Source of the DNA: PALSA-926 sp964476835
GTDB taxonomy: Bacteria > Pseudomonadota > Alphaproteobacteria > Micavibrionales > UBA2020
Length of the DNA: 64,000 nucleotides
Assembly: GCA_964476835.1 (NCBI GenBank)
Contig: CAYZCE010000002.1
Coordinates: forward strand, 62,001 to 126,000
Direction of reading: 5' to 3'
Shown here: positions 35,060-45,711 of the stretch, in pieces
Numbering within the stretch: the stretch's first letter is position 1
Layout of the letters: every line of letters begins with the position of its first letter
The notes under the pieces: model-generated
Told to the model about the DNA's origin: nothing
What the model saw: the letters and a program-made list of their open reading frames with translations, nothing else
The model's database searches: none
Position numbers and translations under genes: made by a program

Positions 35060-36142
35060 ATGAAAATCGTCGTCAAAATCGGCACGCAGGCGATCGTCGC
35101 GCCAGACGGCACGCTGTTGCTGGGCGTGCTCGCCAAGCTGGTCGGGCAGATCGTCGCGCTCAAGCGTGCAGGCCATGAAGTCGCGCTGGTATCCTCGGGC
35201 GCGGTCGGCTCGGGCCGCCGCGTGGCGCGCGCGGTGCTGAAGCGCGACTACGGCGCGACCATCGGGGAGAAGCAGGTGCTCGCCAGCCTCGGCCAGCCCG
35301 AATTGATGCGCGCCTATGCCGAACTCCTCGCGCCCGAAAAAATCGCGCCGGCGCAGCTGCTGCTGACCAAGCAGGATTTCCAGACGCGCGCGCATTACCT
35401 CAACATCGCCCGCCTGATGCGCGAGACGCTGGCGACGCCGAACATCCTGCCCATCATCAACGAGAACGACAGCGTCGCCATTGAGGAACTGATGTTCACC
35501 GACAACGACGAGCTCTCCGGCCTCATCGCCGCGCAGATCAACGCCGACAAGCTGATCCTGCTCACGAACGTGAACGGCGTCTATGACGGCCATCCCGACC
35601 ATGAGGGATCGAAGCTGGTTTCCGTCATCAACCCGCAGGACAAGAAGCTGCCCGACGTCTCGGCGGCGAAAAGCGCGCAGGGGCGCGGCGGGATGCTCAG
35701 CAAGCTCGGCACCGCGCGTCGTATGTCCGACCTCGGCATCACCACGCATATTGCTTCGGCGGCGGAAAAAGACGTGCTGCTGCGCCTCGCGGACGGCGAA
35801 ACGATCGGCACCGCCATTCTGCCCGCCAAGAAGAAATCCAACATCAAGAAATGGATCGCCTTCAGCGCGGGTAAGAAATCCGGCGTCATCCATGTCAACG
35901 CACAGCTTTTCGACATCCTCGCGGCGCATGAGCGCATCGTCAGCATCCTGCCCGTCGGCATCGCCAAGTGCAGCGGTGACTTTAAAAAGGGCGATCTTGT
36001 AGAGATCGCCGCGCCCGGCGGCCGCAAAATCGGCGTCGGCCTCGCACGCTATGACGCGGAGAAGCTGAAGGAATACATGGGCCAAAAAGGCAAGCCCGAA
36101 TTCATCCACTACGACCATTTGCATCTGGCAGGCGACGCATGA
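35060..36142 (+). CDS. proB: Glutamate 5-kinase ProB
   Basis: 360 residues. Amino-acid kinase domain (VVKIGTQAI, VSSGAVGSGR, INENDSVAIEELMFTDND, GRGGMLSKLGTARR) and a C-terminal PUA domain (about 275-355). Phosphorylates glutamate in the first step of proline synthesis. GGAGA lies 9 bases before the ATG at 35060; the ATG at 35051 directly abuts it and is less likely. It overlaps proA by 4 bases. Confidence 0.93.
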   Translation: MKIVVKIGTQAIVAPDGTLLLGVLAKLVGQIVALKRAGHEVALVSSGAVGSGRRVARAVLKRDYGATIGEKQVLASLGQPELMRAYAELLAPEKIAPAQLLLTKQDFQTRAHYLNIARLMRETLATPNILPIINENDSVAIEELMFTDNDELSGLIAAQINADKLILLTNVNGVYDGHPDHEGSKLVSVINPQDKKLPDVSAAKSAQGRGGMLSKLGTARRMSDLGITTHIASAAEKDVLLRLADGETIGTAILPAKKKSNIKKWIAFSAGKKSGVIHVNAQLFDILAAHERIVSILPVGIAKCSGDFKKGDLVEIAAPGGRKIGVGLARYDAEKLKEYMGQKGKPEFIHYDHLHLAGDA

Positions 36143-37359
36143 AACAGACGAAGGACGCAGCGCCGCTGCTGGCGCAACTGAGCGACGGCAAGCGCAACCG
36201 CGTGCTGCGCGCCCTCGCCGCCGAAATCAGGAAGAAGGCGTCCATCATCCTGTCGTGGAACGCCAAGGATCTGGCCGAGATGCCCAAGGACGACCCGCGC
36301 TACGACCGCCTGCGCCTCGACGCCGGACGCCTCGCCGCCATCGCCGCCGATGTGGAGCACGTGGCCGAGCTGTCCTCGCCGCTCGACCGTACGCTGGAGG
36401 AACGCACGCTGCCCAACGGCCTGCACCTCAAGCGCGTCGCGGTGCCGCTCGGCGTCATCGGCGTGATTTACGAATCCCGACCCAACGTGACGGTCGACGT
36501 CTTCGCGCTGTGCTTCAAGTCCGGCAACGCCTGCATCCTCAAGGGCGGCAAGGAAGCGCGGCACAGCAACACCGGCTTTGCCGCCGTCATTCAGGCAGTT
36601 TTGGCGCAGGAAGGCATCAACCCCGACGCCTTCTGCCTGCTGCCGCCCACGCGCGAGGCGACGGCGGAGCTGCTCGCCGCGACCGACATCATCGACGTCT
36701 GCATCCCGCGCGGCAGCCAGGCGCTGATCGACTATGTGCGCGAACATGCGCGCGTGCCCGTGATCGAAACGGGCGCCGGCATCGTGCACGTTTACGTCGA
36801 CCAGAGCGCAGATTTGGCCAAGGCGCGCGACATCGTCTTCAATTCCAAGACGCGCCGCGTCAGCGTGTGCAACGCGCTCGACACGCTGATCATCCACCGC
36901 GCGCACCTAGCCGACCTGCCTGCCCTTGCCGAGCCGCTGGCCACGGAGAACGTCGAAATTTTCGCGGACGCCGAGGCTTTCAAGGCGCTGGCCGGCTATC
37001 CGCACCTGCGTCCCGCCAAGCCGGAAGATTTCGGGCAGGAATTCCTCTCCTACAAGATGTCCATCAAGACCGTCGGGTCGCTCGACGAGGCGCTGATGCA
37101 TATCCGCACCCATAGCTCGCGCCACAGCGAGGCGATCATCGCCGAGGACAAGCTCGCCGTCGCGCGCTTCATGAACGAGGTCGACGCCGCCGCCGTCTAT
37201 GCCAATGCATCGACCGCCTTCACCGACGGCGGCCAGTTCGGCCTCGGCGCCGAAATCGGCATCAGCACACAAAAGCTCCACGCCCGCGGCCCGATGGGGC
37301 TCGAGGCCCTCACCAGCTACAAATGGCTGGTCTACGGCAACGGCCAGACGCGGGATTGA
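36139..37359 (+). CDS. proA: Gamma-glutamyl phosphate reductase ProA
   Basis: 406 residues, normal length. ALDH-superfamily fold with catalytic Cys in RRVSVCNALDTL and the motif VPLGVIGVIYESRPNVTVD; C-terminal HSEAIIAED and AEIGISTQKLHARGPMGLEAL are ProA signatures. NADPH-dependent second step of proline synthesis. Translationally coupled to proB (ATGA). Confidence 0.95.
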   Translation: MKQTKDAAPLLAQLSDGKRNRVLRALAAEIRKKASIILSWNAKDLAEMPKDDPRYDRLRLDAGRLAAIAADVEHVAELSSPLDRTLEERTLPNGLHLKRVAVPLGVIGVIYESRPNVTVDVFALCFKSGNACILKGGKEARHSNTGFAAVIQAVLAQEGINPDAFCLLPPTREATAELLAATDIIDVCIPRGSQALIDYVREHARVPVIETGAGIVHVYVDQSADLAKARDIVFNSKTRRVSVCNALDTLIIHRAHLADLPALAEPLATENVEIFADAEAFKALAGYPHLRPAKPEDFGQEFLSYKMSIKTVGSLDEALMHIRTHSSRHSEAIIAEDKLAVARFMNEVDAAAVYANASTAFTDGGQFGLGAEIGISTQKLHARGPMGLEALTSYKWLVYGNGQTRD

Positions 37360-37464
37360 CAACAATGTTTTAACCTTATGTAATACGTCGCACCGCATTG
37401 CATAACGTGCGGAATCCGTGTATTTTTCCGTCTTCTTTATAATAGCTTTCACAGGAAAAGAATC

Positions 37465-38869
37465 ATGTCCCAGTCTTCCGCCGCGCCCAAAACGCAACCT
37501 GCCGCCAACAACCTTGAAGCGTTCTGGATGCCGTTCTCGGCGAACCGCCAGTTCAAGGCCGCGCCGCGCATGTTTGTCAGCGCGAAGGACATGCACTACA
37601 CGACCGATGACGGTCGCAAGGTGCTGGACGCAACCGCCGGTCTCTGGTGCTGCAACGTCGGCCACGCGCGCCCGAAAATCGTGGAAGCGGTACAGAAGCA
37701 AATTCTCGAACTCGACTATGCGCCCGCCTTCCAGATGGGCCACCCGAAGATTTTCGAACTGGCTTCGCGCGTCGCGACGCTGATGCCCGGCTCGCTCGAC
37801 CATGTCTTCTTCACCAACTCCGGCTCTGAATCCGTCGACACCGCGCTCAAGATCGCACTCGCCTACCACAACGTGCGCGGCCAGAGCGGCCGCACGCGCC
37901 TGATCGGGCGCGAACGCGGCTACCACGGCGTCGGCTTCGGCGGCATCTCCGTCGGCGGCATCGTCAACAACCGCCGTTTCTTCGGCAGCCTGCTGACCGG
38001 CGTCGACCACCTGCCGCACACGCACAACCTTGAAAAAAACGCCTACACCAGGGGCCTGCCGGCCTACGGCGCGCACCTCGCCGACGACCTCGAGCGCATC
38101 GTCGCGCTGCACGGCCCTGAAACCATCGCCGCCGTCATCGTCGAGCCCATGGCCGGCTCGACCGGCGTGCTGATGCCGCCCGTCGGCTACCTGCAAAAGC
38201 TGCGCGACATCTGCACCAAGCACGGCATCCTGCTGATCTTCGACGAAGTCATCACCGCGTTTGGCCGTACCGGCAACGCGGCGACCGCCGCCGAAGTCTT
38301 CGGCGTCACGCCCGACATCATCACGATGGCCAAGGGCCTCACCGCCGGCACCATTCCGATGGGCGCGGTCGCGGTCGACAAGAAGATCTACGACGCCTTC
38401 ATGCAAGGCCCCGCTGGCACCATCGAGCTGTTCCACGGCTACACCTATTCCGGCCACCCGGTCGCGGCCGCCGCCGCCATCGGTACGCTCGACGCCNNNN
38501 NNNNNNTCGGGCCATCCGCTGGCGATGGCGGCCTGTATCGCCACGCTCGACATCTACAAGGAAGAAGGCCTGTTCGAACGCACCGCCGAGCTTGCGCCCT
38601 ATTGGGAACAGGCGATCCATTCGCTCAAGGGCCTGCCACATGTCATCGACATCCGCAACCACGGCCTCATCGGCGCGATCGAGATGGAAGGCATCCCCGG
38701 CAAGCCGACCGCGCGCGCCTTCGACGCCTTCCTCAAGTGCTTCGAGAAGGGCCTCCTGATCCGCACCACCGCCGACACCATCGCGCTCTCGCCGCCGCTG
38801 ATCGTCTCCAAGTCGCAGATCGACGAGATCTTCGGCACGATCTCCAGCGTCATCAAATCCCTCGCATAA
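37465..38869 (+). CDS. Omega-amino acid (beta-alanine) : pyruvate transaminase, split by a 10-N gap
   Basis: Class III PLP aminotransferase: FWMPFSANRQFKAAPRMF, GLWCCNVGHARP and PLP-lysine region TMAKGLTAGTIPMG. At 38449-38496 the frame encodes SGHPVAAAAAIGTLDA, then come 10 N, then 38507-38554 encodes SGHPLAMAACIATLDI in another frame. The same 16 codons thus occur twice; removing 58 bases restores one frame of 448 residues, the normal length. The break is an assembly join, not a real mutation. With mmsA next door the likely reaction is beta-alanine plus pyruvate to malonate semialdehyde plus alanine. Confidence 0.85.
38497..38506. other. Scaffold gap of 10 N with duplicated flanks
   Basis: The 48 bases before and after the N encode the same protein segment but differ at many third positions. 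This is what overlapping contig ends from two related strains look like when joined with a fixed small gap. Confidence 0.9.
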
Positions 38870-38880
38870 GGAAGAAAGCC

Positions 38881-40359
<1,479 letters not shown>

Positions 40360-40367
40360 AAATCATT

Positions 40368-40439
40368 GTCACCCCGAGCGCAAGCGAGGGATCTTGAATG
40401 CCGCAACCATTGAAGATCCCTCGCTCCGCTCAGGATGAC
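40368..40439. repeat. Dispersed palindromic repeat (GTCACCCCGAGCG type)
   Basis: GTCACCCCGAGCG-CAAGCGAGGGATCTT ... AAGATCCCTCGCTCCGCTCAGGATGAC: arms of about 28 bases with a short centre, between mmsA and preT. No T-run follows. It is of the same general class as the palindrome at 30753 and probably a mobile or structural intergenic repeat. Confidence 0.75.
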
Positions 40440-40455
40440 AGCAAAGGATAGCACG

Positions 40456-41811
40456 ATGACAGACACCGACATTTCCGCCGGCCGCCTGAAGCCCGAGCAA
40501 TACGCCGAAAACTTCAGCGACATCCTGCCCCCGCTCGACCGCAACAACGCGGTGATCGAGGCGAGCCGCTGCTATTTCTGTTACGACGCCCCCTGCATCG
40601 AGGCATGCCCGACCAGCATCGACATTCCGGTGTTCATCGGCAAGATCGCCAGCGGCAACGTCAAGGGCGCGGCGGCGACGATCTTGTCGTCCAATATCCT
40701 CGGCGGCTCCTGCGCGCGCGTCTGTCCGGTCGAGGAACTCTGCGAGGAAGCTTGCGTGCGCAACACGCAAAGCGACAAACCGGTCAAGATCGGCCAATTG
40801 CAGCGCTTCGCCACCGACCATCTGTTCTCCCGCAACGACCGCCAGATCTTCACGCGCAAGCCAGCGACCGGCAAGAAGATCGCCGTCGTCGGCGCAGGGC
40901 CTGCGGGTTTGGCTTGCGCGCATCACGCGGCACGCGAAGGTCATGACGTCACCATTTTCGAAGCCAAGCCCAAAGCGGGCGGCCTCAATGAATACGGTAT
41001 CGCGGCCTATAAGGTCGCCAATGATTTCGCACAACGGGAAGTCGAATACATCCTCTCCCTCGGCGGCATCAAAATCGAGTACAACAAGGCGCTCGGCAAG
41101 GACGTGACGCTGTCGCAACTGCGCAAGGACTATGACGCCGTGTTCCTCGGCATCGGCCTGCAGGGCGTCAACGCGCTCGGCATCGAGGCCGAAGACCTCG
41201 CGGGCGTCGAGAACGCGGTCGACTACATCGCCGCGCTGCGTCAGGCGAAAGACCTTTCGCAACTGCCCGTGCCGCGCCACGCGGTCGTCATCGGCGGCGG
41301 CAACACCGCGGTCGACGTCGCCATTCAGGTCAAGCGCCTCGGCGCGGAATACGTTACCCTCGTCTACCGCCGCGGCGCGGACGACATGGGTGCGACGGAT
41401 CATGAGCAGGAACTCGCCGCCGTCAACGGCGTGCTCATCAAGCACTGGGCGCAGCCGAAGAAGCTGATCGGCCATGCGGGTCATGTGACGGGCATGGAAT
41501 TCGAATACACGCAGCTCGACCAGAGCGGCAAGCTGATGGGCACCGGCAGCACCTTCACGCTGCCAGCCGACATGGTGTTCAAGGCCATCGGCCAGACCTT
41601 CGTCGCCGACCCGCTGAAGGAAGGCGGCCGCGAGCTGCTGCAACTGACCAAGAAAGGCCGCATCGCCGCAAACGAAGACGGCCAGACCTCGCTTGCGAAC
41701 GTCTGGGCGGGCGGCGATTGCATCGAAGGACAAGACCTGACCGTCGCCGCCGTCGAGGGCGGCAAGATCGCCGCCGCGGCGATCCACAAAATGCTGAAGG
41801 GGAGCAACTGA
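40456..41811 (+). CDS. preT: Dihydropyrimidine dehydrogenase, FAD/Fe-S subunit PreT
   Basis: 451 residues from MTDTDIS (ribosome site AAAGGA). N-terminal cysteine clusters CYFCYDAPCIEACPTSI and CARVCPVEELCEEACVR bind Fe-S; FAD- and NAD-binding Rossmann motifs are VVGAGPAGLACA and VIGGGNTAVDVA. Together with PreA it reduces uracil and thymine to the dihydro forms with NADH. One base separates it from preA. Confidence 0.93.
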   Translation: MTDTDISAGRLKPEQYAENFSDILPPLDRNNAVIEASRCYFCYDAPCIEACPTSIDIPVFIGKIASGNVKGAAATILSSNILGGSCARVCPVEELCEEACVRNTQSDKPVKIGQLQRFATDHLFSRNDRQIFTRKPATGKKIAVVGAGPAGLACAHHAAREGHDVTIFEAKPKAGGLNEYGIAAYKVANDFAQREVEYILSLGGIKIEYNKALGKDVTLSQLRKDYDAVFLGIGLQGVNALGIEAEDLAGVENAVDYIAALRQAKDLSQLPVPRHAVVIGGGNTAVDVAIQVKRLGAEYVTLVYRRGADDMGATDHEQELAAVNGVLIKHWAQPKKLIGHAGHVTGMEFEYTQLDQSGKLMGTGSTFTLPADMVFKAIGQTFVADPLKEGGRELLQLTKKGRIAANEDGQTSLANVWAGGDCIEGQDLTVAAVEGGKIAAAAIHKMLKGSN

Positions 41812-41812
41812 T

Positions 41813-43096
41813 ATGGCCGATTTAACCTGCAAGATCGCGGGCGTCACCTCGCCCAACCCGTTCTGGCTGGCCTCCGCGCCACCGACGGACAAGGAATACA
41901 ACGTCGTGCGCGCCTATGAAGCGGGCTGGGGCGGCGTGGTGTGGAAGACGCTGGGCGAGGACGGCCCGCCGGTCGTCAACGTCTCGTCGCGCTACGGCTC
42001 GATCAACTACGGCGGCAACCGCATGGCGGGGCTGAACAACATCGAGCTGATCACCGACCGCTCGCTCGACATCAACCTGACCGAGATCGCGCGCGTCAAG
42101 AAGAACTGGCCCGACCGCGCCCTCGTCGTTTCGCTGATGGTGCCGTGCGAAGAGCAAAGCTGGCAGAAAATCCTCAAGCGCGTGGAGACCACCGGCTGCG
42201 ACGCGGTCGAACTCAACTTCGGCTGCCCGCACGGCATGTCGGAGCGCGGCATGGGCTCCGCCGTCGGCCAAGTGCCGGAATATATCCAGCAAGTGACGGA
42301 ATGGTGCAAGAAATACACCAAGATGCCCGTCTTCGTGAAGCTGACGCCCAACATCACCAACATCCTGCACCCCGCGCGCGCGGCGGTGAACGGCGGCGCG
42401 GATGCGGTGTCGCTCATCAACACCATCAACTCGATCGTCGGCGTTGACCTCGACCAGATGGCGCCCTACCCCGTCGTGGACGGCGTCGGCGCGCACGGGG
42501 GCTATTGCGGCCCCGCGGTCAAGCCCATCGCGCTTTGCATGGTTGGCGAAATCGCGCGCGACCCCGCGTGCAAGAGCATCCCCATCTCGGGCATCGGCGG
42601 CGTCACCACCTGGCGCGACGCGGCGGAGTTCATCTCGCTCGGCTCCGGCTCGGTGCAGGTCTGCACGGCGGCGATGCACCACGGCTTCAAGATCATCGAA
42701 GACTTGACCGACGGCCTTTCCAACTGGATGGACGAAAAGGGCTACAAGACGCTCGAGGACTTCCGCGGCCGTGCGGTGCCGAACTACAAGAACTGGCAAG
42801 ATCTCAACATGAACTACGAGATCAAGGCGAAGATCGACCAAGACAAGTGCATTAGCTGCGGCCTCTGCCACATCGTCTGCGAAGACACCTCGCACCAAGC
42901 CATCACCGCCGAGCGCGACGCCGACGGCAAGCGCGTCTACACCGTCGTCGATCAGGACTGCGTCGGCTGCAACCTCTGCATGCTCGTCTGCCCCGTCGAC
43001 GAGTGCATCACCATGAAGCGCACCGACAAGGACATGCCCTACCTGACCTGGCCGAAAGACCCGCGCAACGGGGCGAACATCAAGAAGCAGGCCTGA
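41813..43096 (+). CDS. preA: Dihydropyrimidine dehydrogenase, catalytic subunit PreA
   Basis: 427 residues. FMN barrel related to dihydroorotate dehydrogenase with NFGCPHGMSERGMGSAVGQ holding the catalytic Cys, and a C-terminal ferredoxin domain with two 4Fe-4S motifs (CISCGLCHIVCED and CVGCNLCMLVCPVDEC). Catalyses the reduction of uracil and thymine. The stop codon overlaps the start of the next gene (TGATG). Confidence 0.95.
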   Translation: MADLTCKIAGVTSPNPFWLASAPPTDKEYNVVRAYEAGWGGVVWKTLGEDGPPVVNVSSRYGSINYGGNRMAGLNNIELITDRSLDINLTEIARVKKNWPDRALVVSLMVPCEEQSWQKILKRVETTGCDAVELNFGCPHGMSERGMGSAVGQVPEYIQQVTEWCKKYTKMPVFVKLTPNITNILHPARAAVNGGADAVSLINTINSIVGVDLDQMAPYPVVDGVGAHGGYCGPAVKPIALCMVGEIARDPACKSIPISGIGGVTTWRDAAEFISLGSGSVQVCTAAMHHGFKIIEDLTDGLSNWMDEKGYKTLEDFRGRAVPNYKNWQDLNMNYEIKAKIDQDKCISCGLCHIVCEDTSHQAITAERDADGKRVYTVVDQDCVGCNLCMLVCPVDECITMKRTDKDMPYLTWPKDPRNGANIKKQA

Positions 43097-43662
43097 TGGA
43101 AAAGCACTACGTCCCGCAGACCGGCGAGTCGATCGAATATGCGATCCGGCAGGCGAAGAAGCTGGCGGAGGGCGATGAGGACGTCCGCCTGACGTTCAAC
43201 GACATCGACCTCAACATCCGCAAAGATAGCGACGAAGACGCCGTGGTCGTCGAATTCCTCGACAAGTGCCGCGAGCAGGGCGAAAAACTTGCCCAACACC
43301 ATGCCATGAAGATCTCGGCCCTGATGCCGGGCCTGCCGGCCGTGATCGACGGCGGCCTGAATACGCTGGTGCCGTGGATCAAGACCTATGCGAGAAACGC
43401 CGGTGCGCCTTTCGTCGCGCGCGAAGATATCATCGACAAGCTCGGCCGCGCCGGTTACCAGCCGGGCACACCGACCTTCACCGACTGGCAGACCGACGAG
43501 AAGGAGAAACTGGGCGAACTCATCGTGCGCCGGTTCATGCTGGACCTCACCGAAGGCGAGGAAATCCATCCCATGCTGGAAAACATTGCCGACGACTATA
43601 TCCGCATGCCCGACCCGCCACAGCCGGGGTCGAATAACCCGCCGCCCAAATTCAAGCCCTGA
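43096..43662 (+). CDS. Unknown protein coupled to preA
   Basis: 188 residues, no family recognised. No signal or membrane segment. N-terminal YVPQTGESIEYAIRQAKKLAEGDEDVRL looks like an alpha/beta start; the middle has MKISALMPGLPAVIDGG, and the C-terminus is acidic, ending with DPPQPGSNNPPPKFKP. Start and stop codons of preA and this gene overlap, so it is made together with the dehydrogenase; a terminator follows at once. It might be an accessory or assembly factor for pyrimidine breakdown, which is inference from position. Confidence 0.75.
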   Translation: MEKHYVPQTGESIEYAIRQAKKLAEGDEDVRLTFNDIDLNIRKDSDEDAVVVEFLDKCREQGEKLAQHHAMKISALMPGLPAVIDGGLNTLVPWIKTYARNAGAPFVAREDIIDKLGRAGYQPGTPTFTDWQTDEKEKLGELIVRRFMLDLTEGEEIHPMLENIADDYIRMPDPPQPGSNNPPPKFKP

Positions 43663-43692
43663 AAAAAGCCCCCGATGATCGGGGGCTTTTTT
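43663..43692. terminator. Bidirectional terminator between the pyrimidine genes
   Basis: AAAAA-GCCCCCGATGATCGGGGGC-TTTTTT: eight-base GC stem with A-run and T-run on either side, serving both the preTA unit and the convergent dihydropyrimidinase gene. Confidence 0.93.
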
Positions 43693-43693
43693 A

Positions 43694-45148
43694 TCAGGCG
43701 GCTTTCTTGCCGCGCTTGACGCCTTGAGGTTTCTCCAATTCGCGCTTGATCTTGAGCGCGTCGGAATAGACGCCGAAGGGCGGGCGGTTGACGTACTTGC
43801 CGTGGCCGGGAGTAGTGAGGAGCTTGCCATCCTTGTAGACGATCTTGCCACGGCTGATGGTGACGGTATTGAGGCCCTTCACTTCCATGCCTTCGAAGAT
43901 GTTGAAGTCGACCTTCTGGTGGTGCGTCTTGGCGGAGATGGTGCGGGTCTTTTCGGGATGCCAGACGATGATGTCGGCATCCGCGCCCACGGCGACGCAG
44001 CCCTTTTGCGGATAGATGTTGAAGATCTTGGCCGTATTGGCCGAGGTGACGGCGACGAATTCGTTGGGCGTCAGGCGGCCCGCATTCACGCCATGGTGCC
44101 ACAGCACGCCCATGCGGTCTTCAATACCGGCGGTGCCGTTGGGGATCTTGCGGAAGTCGTCCTTGCCGATGGCTTTTTGCGGCGCGCAGAAGGCGCAGTG
44201 GTCGGTCGCCGTCGTGTGCAGCGTGCCGCCTTGCAGCGCGTTCCAAAGCGCCTTCTGGTGTTCCGGCTTACGGAACGGCGGCGACATGACATGCGCGGCG
44301 GCATATTCGAAATCGGTGTTGTAGTAGACGCTGTCGTCGATCACGAGGTGGCCGGCCAGCACTTCGCCGAAGACGCGCAGGCCTGCATGGCGCGCACGGG
44401 CGATGGCGTCGGCGGATTCCTTCGCCGAGTTGTGCACGATATAAAGCGGCACATTCATGACTTCCGCAATGCGGATGGCACGCTCGGCGGCTTCGCCCTC
44501 GACGCCCGGCGGGCGCGACAGCGGATGGCCTTCAGGGCCGGTGATGCCTTGCTCGAAGATCGCCTTTTGCAAATGCGCGACCAGTTCGCCGTTTTCGGCA
44601 TGCACCGTCGCGACCGCGCCGAGTTCGCGGCAGCGGGTGAAGCTGTTGATCAGCGTGCCGTCGTCCACCATGATCGCGCCCTTGTAGGCCATGAAGTGCT
44701 TGAAGCTGTTGACGCCGTGTTTTTCGACCAGCGCGCCCATGTCGCGGCTGACGCTGTCGTCCCACCAGGTGACGGCGACGTGGAAGCTGTAGTCGGTCGC
44801 GGATTTTTCCGCCCAGCCGCGCCACGTCTGGTACGCCTCGATCATGTTCTGCTGCGGCGAGGGGATCACGAAGTCGATGATCATCGTCGTGCCGCCCGCG
44901 GCGCCCGCCGCCGTGCCGGTGTAGAAGTCATCGGAAGCGACCTGACCCATGAAGGGGAGCTGCATGTGCGTGTGCGGGTCGATGCCGCCGGGCATGATAT
45001 ATTGTCCCGCCGCGTCGATGACCTCGGCACCCGCCGGAACTTCAAGATTATGTCCAATCGCCTTGATAACGCCGCCGTCGCAATAGACATCTGCCTTTTG
45101 GGTGCTATCGGCGTTCACGATCGTGCCGTTCTTGATGAAAATGGACAT
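43694..45148 (-). CDS. hydA: Dihydropyrimidinase
   Basis: 484 residues. Amidohydrolase fold: metal-binding HTHMQLPFMG, carboxylated Lys in NSFKHFMAYKGAIM, further ligands in VHAENGE and VHNSAKESA, and TTATDHCAF. Opens dihydrouracil or dihydrothymine to the N-carbamoyl beta-amino acid. It converges with preT-preA across a shared terminator. The next enzyme, beta-ureidopropionase, is not found in the window. Ribosome site AAGGAG precedes the ATG. Confidence 0.93.
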   Translation of the reverse strand: MSIFIKNGTIVNADSTQKADVYCDGGVIKAIGHNLEVPAGAEVIDAAGQYIMPGGIDPHTHMQLPFMGQVASDDFYTGTAAGAAGGTTMIIDFVIPSPQQNMIEAYQTWRGWAEKSATDYSFHVAVTWWDDSVSRDMGALVEKHGVNSFKHFMAYKGAIMVDDGTLINSFTRCRELGAVATVHAENGELVAHLQKAIFEQGITGPEGHPLSRPPGVEGEAAERAIRIAEVMNVPLYIVHNSAKESADAIARARHAGLRVFGEVLAGHLVIDDSVYYNTDFEYAAAHVMSPPFRKPEHQKALWNALQGGTLHTTATDHCAFCAPQKAIGKDDFRKIPNGTAGIEDRMGVLWHHGVNAGRLTPNEFVAVTSANTAKIFNIYPQKGCVAVGADADIIVWHPEKTRTISAKTHHQKVDFNIFEGMEVKGLNTVTISRGKIVYKDGKLLTTPGHGKYVNRPPFGVYSDALKIKRELEKPQGVKRGKKAA

Positions 45149-45253
45149 GGCGGCTCCTTTACGAAAAAACTTGAATCGAGATGATAATGAATTATGTTGT
45201 ATTACCTATCCCCGGTCAAGGAGCTACGGCTCTCTCTCCAAGTAAGATAAACC
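45149..45253. promoter_or_regulatory. Divergent promoter region of hydA and the copper-related cluster
   Basis: AT-rich 105 bases between divergent genes (TAATGAATTATGTTGTATTA). No clear sigma-70 hexamers or CueR-type dyad could be picked with confidence. Confidence 0.35.
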
Positions 45254-45640
45254 ATGATCGCAAGAGACAAAAAAGCGGCGCTTGAATTTTTCAGGACGCT
45301 CTTGTTCTGCCTTGCGCTGATGGCGCTGCTGCTGCGCAGCTTCATCCCCGCCGGTTTCATGCCGGAAGCGGGCAAGGCCGCGATGGTCATCTGTACCGCC
45401 AGCGGCCCTGCGACCATCGAGATTCCCGCCGGGCAAGATCCCGCCCAGCCGCGCCACGCGGGCGTCGCGCATGCGCCTTGCGTCTTCGCGCCCGGTTTTA
45501 TCACAGGCACGCTGGCTGCCGCCACAGCCCTCATCGCACCTATCATCACGCCTGAACCGCCGACGATTGCGGATGAAGCTTTCGTCGTCCACCTCCTCTC
45601 CAAGCCTTATTCCTCGCAAGCGCCGCCGCGCCTTTCCTGA
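45254..45640 (+). CDS. DUF2946-like small exported protein
   Basis: 128 residues. N-terminal hydrophobic anchor (FFRTLLFCLALMALLLRSFIPAGFMP), a CTASGP patch and a HAPCVFAPGF motif, as in DUF2946 proteins often found with copper genes. The position before an outer membrane-type protein and a CopC-like protein supports a metal-related role. Family call is by pattern; function unknown. Confidence 0.65.
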   Translation: MIARDKKAALEFFRTLLFCLALMALLLRSFIPAGFMPEAGKAAMVICTASGPATIEIPAGQDPAQPRHAGVAHAPCVFAPGFITGTLAAATALIAPIITPEPPTIADEAFVVHLLSKPYSSQAPPRLS

Positions 45641-45711
45641 TACCGACGCAACCTTTGCCGCACGCGCAGATGCGCGGGCGGTTTCATCACCGTATCAAGA
45701 AAGACACCAAC

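Noticed and set aside
37465..38869. Frameshift pseudogene in the transaminase
   Set aside because: The frame change coincides with 10 N and a duplicated segment; removing the duplicate restores a full-length protein.
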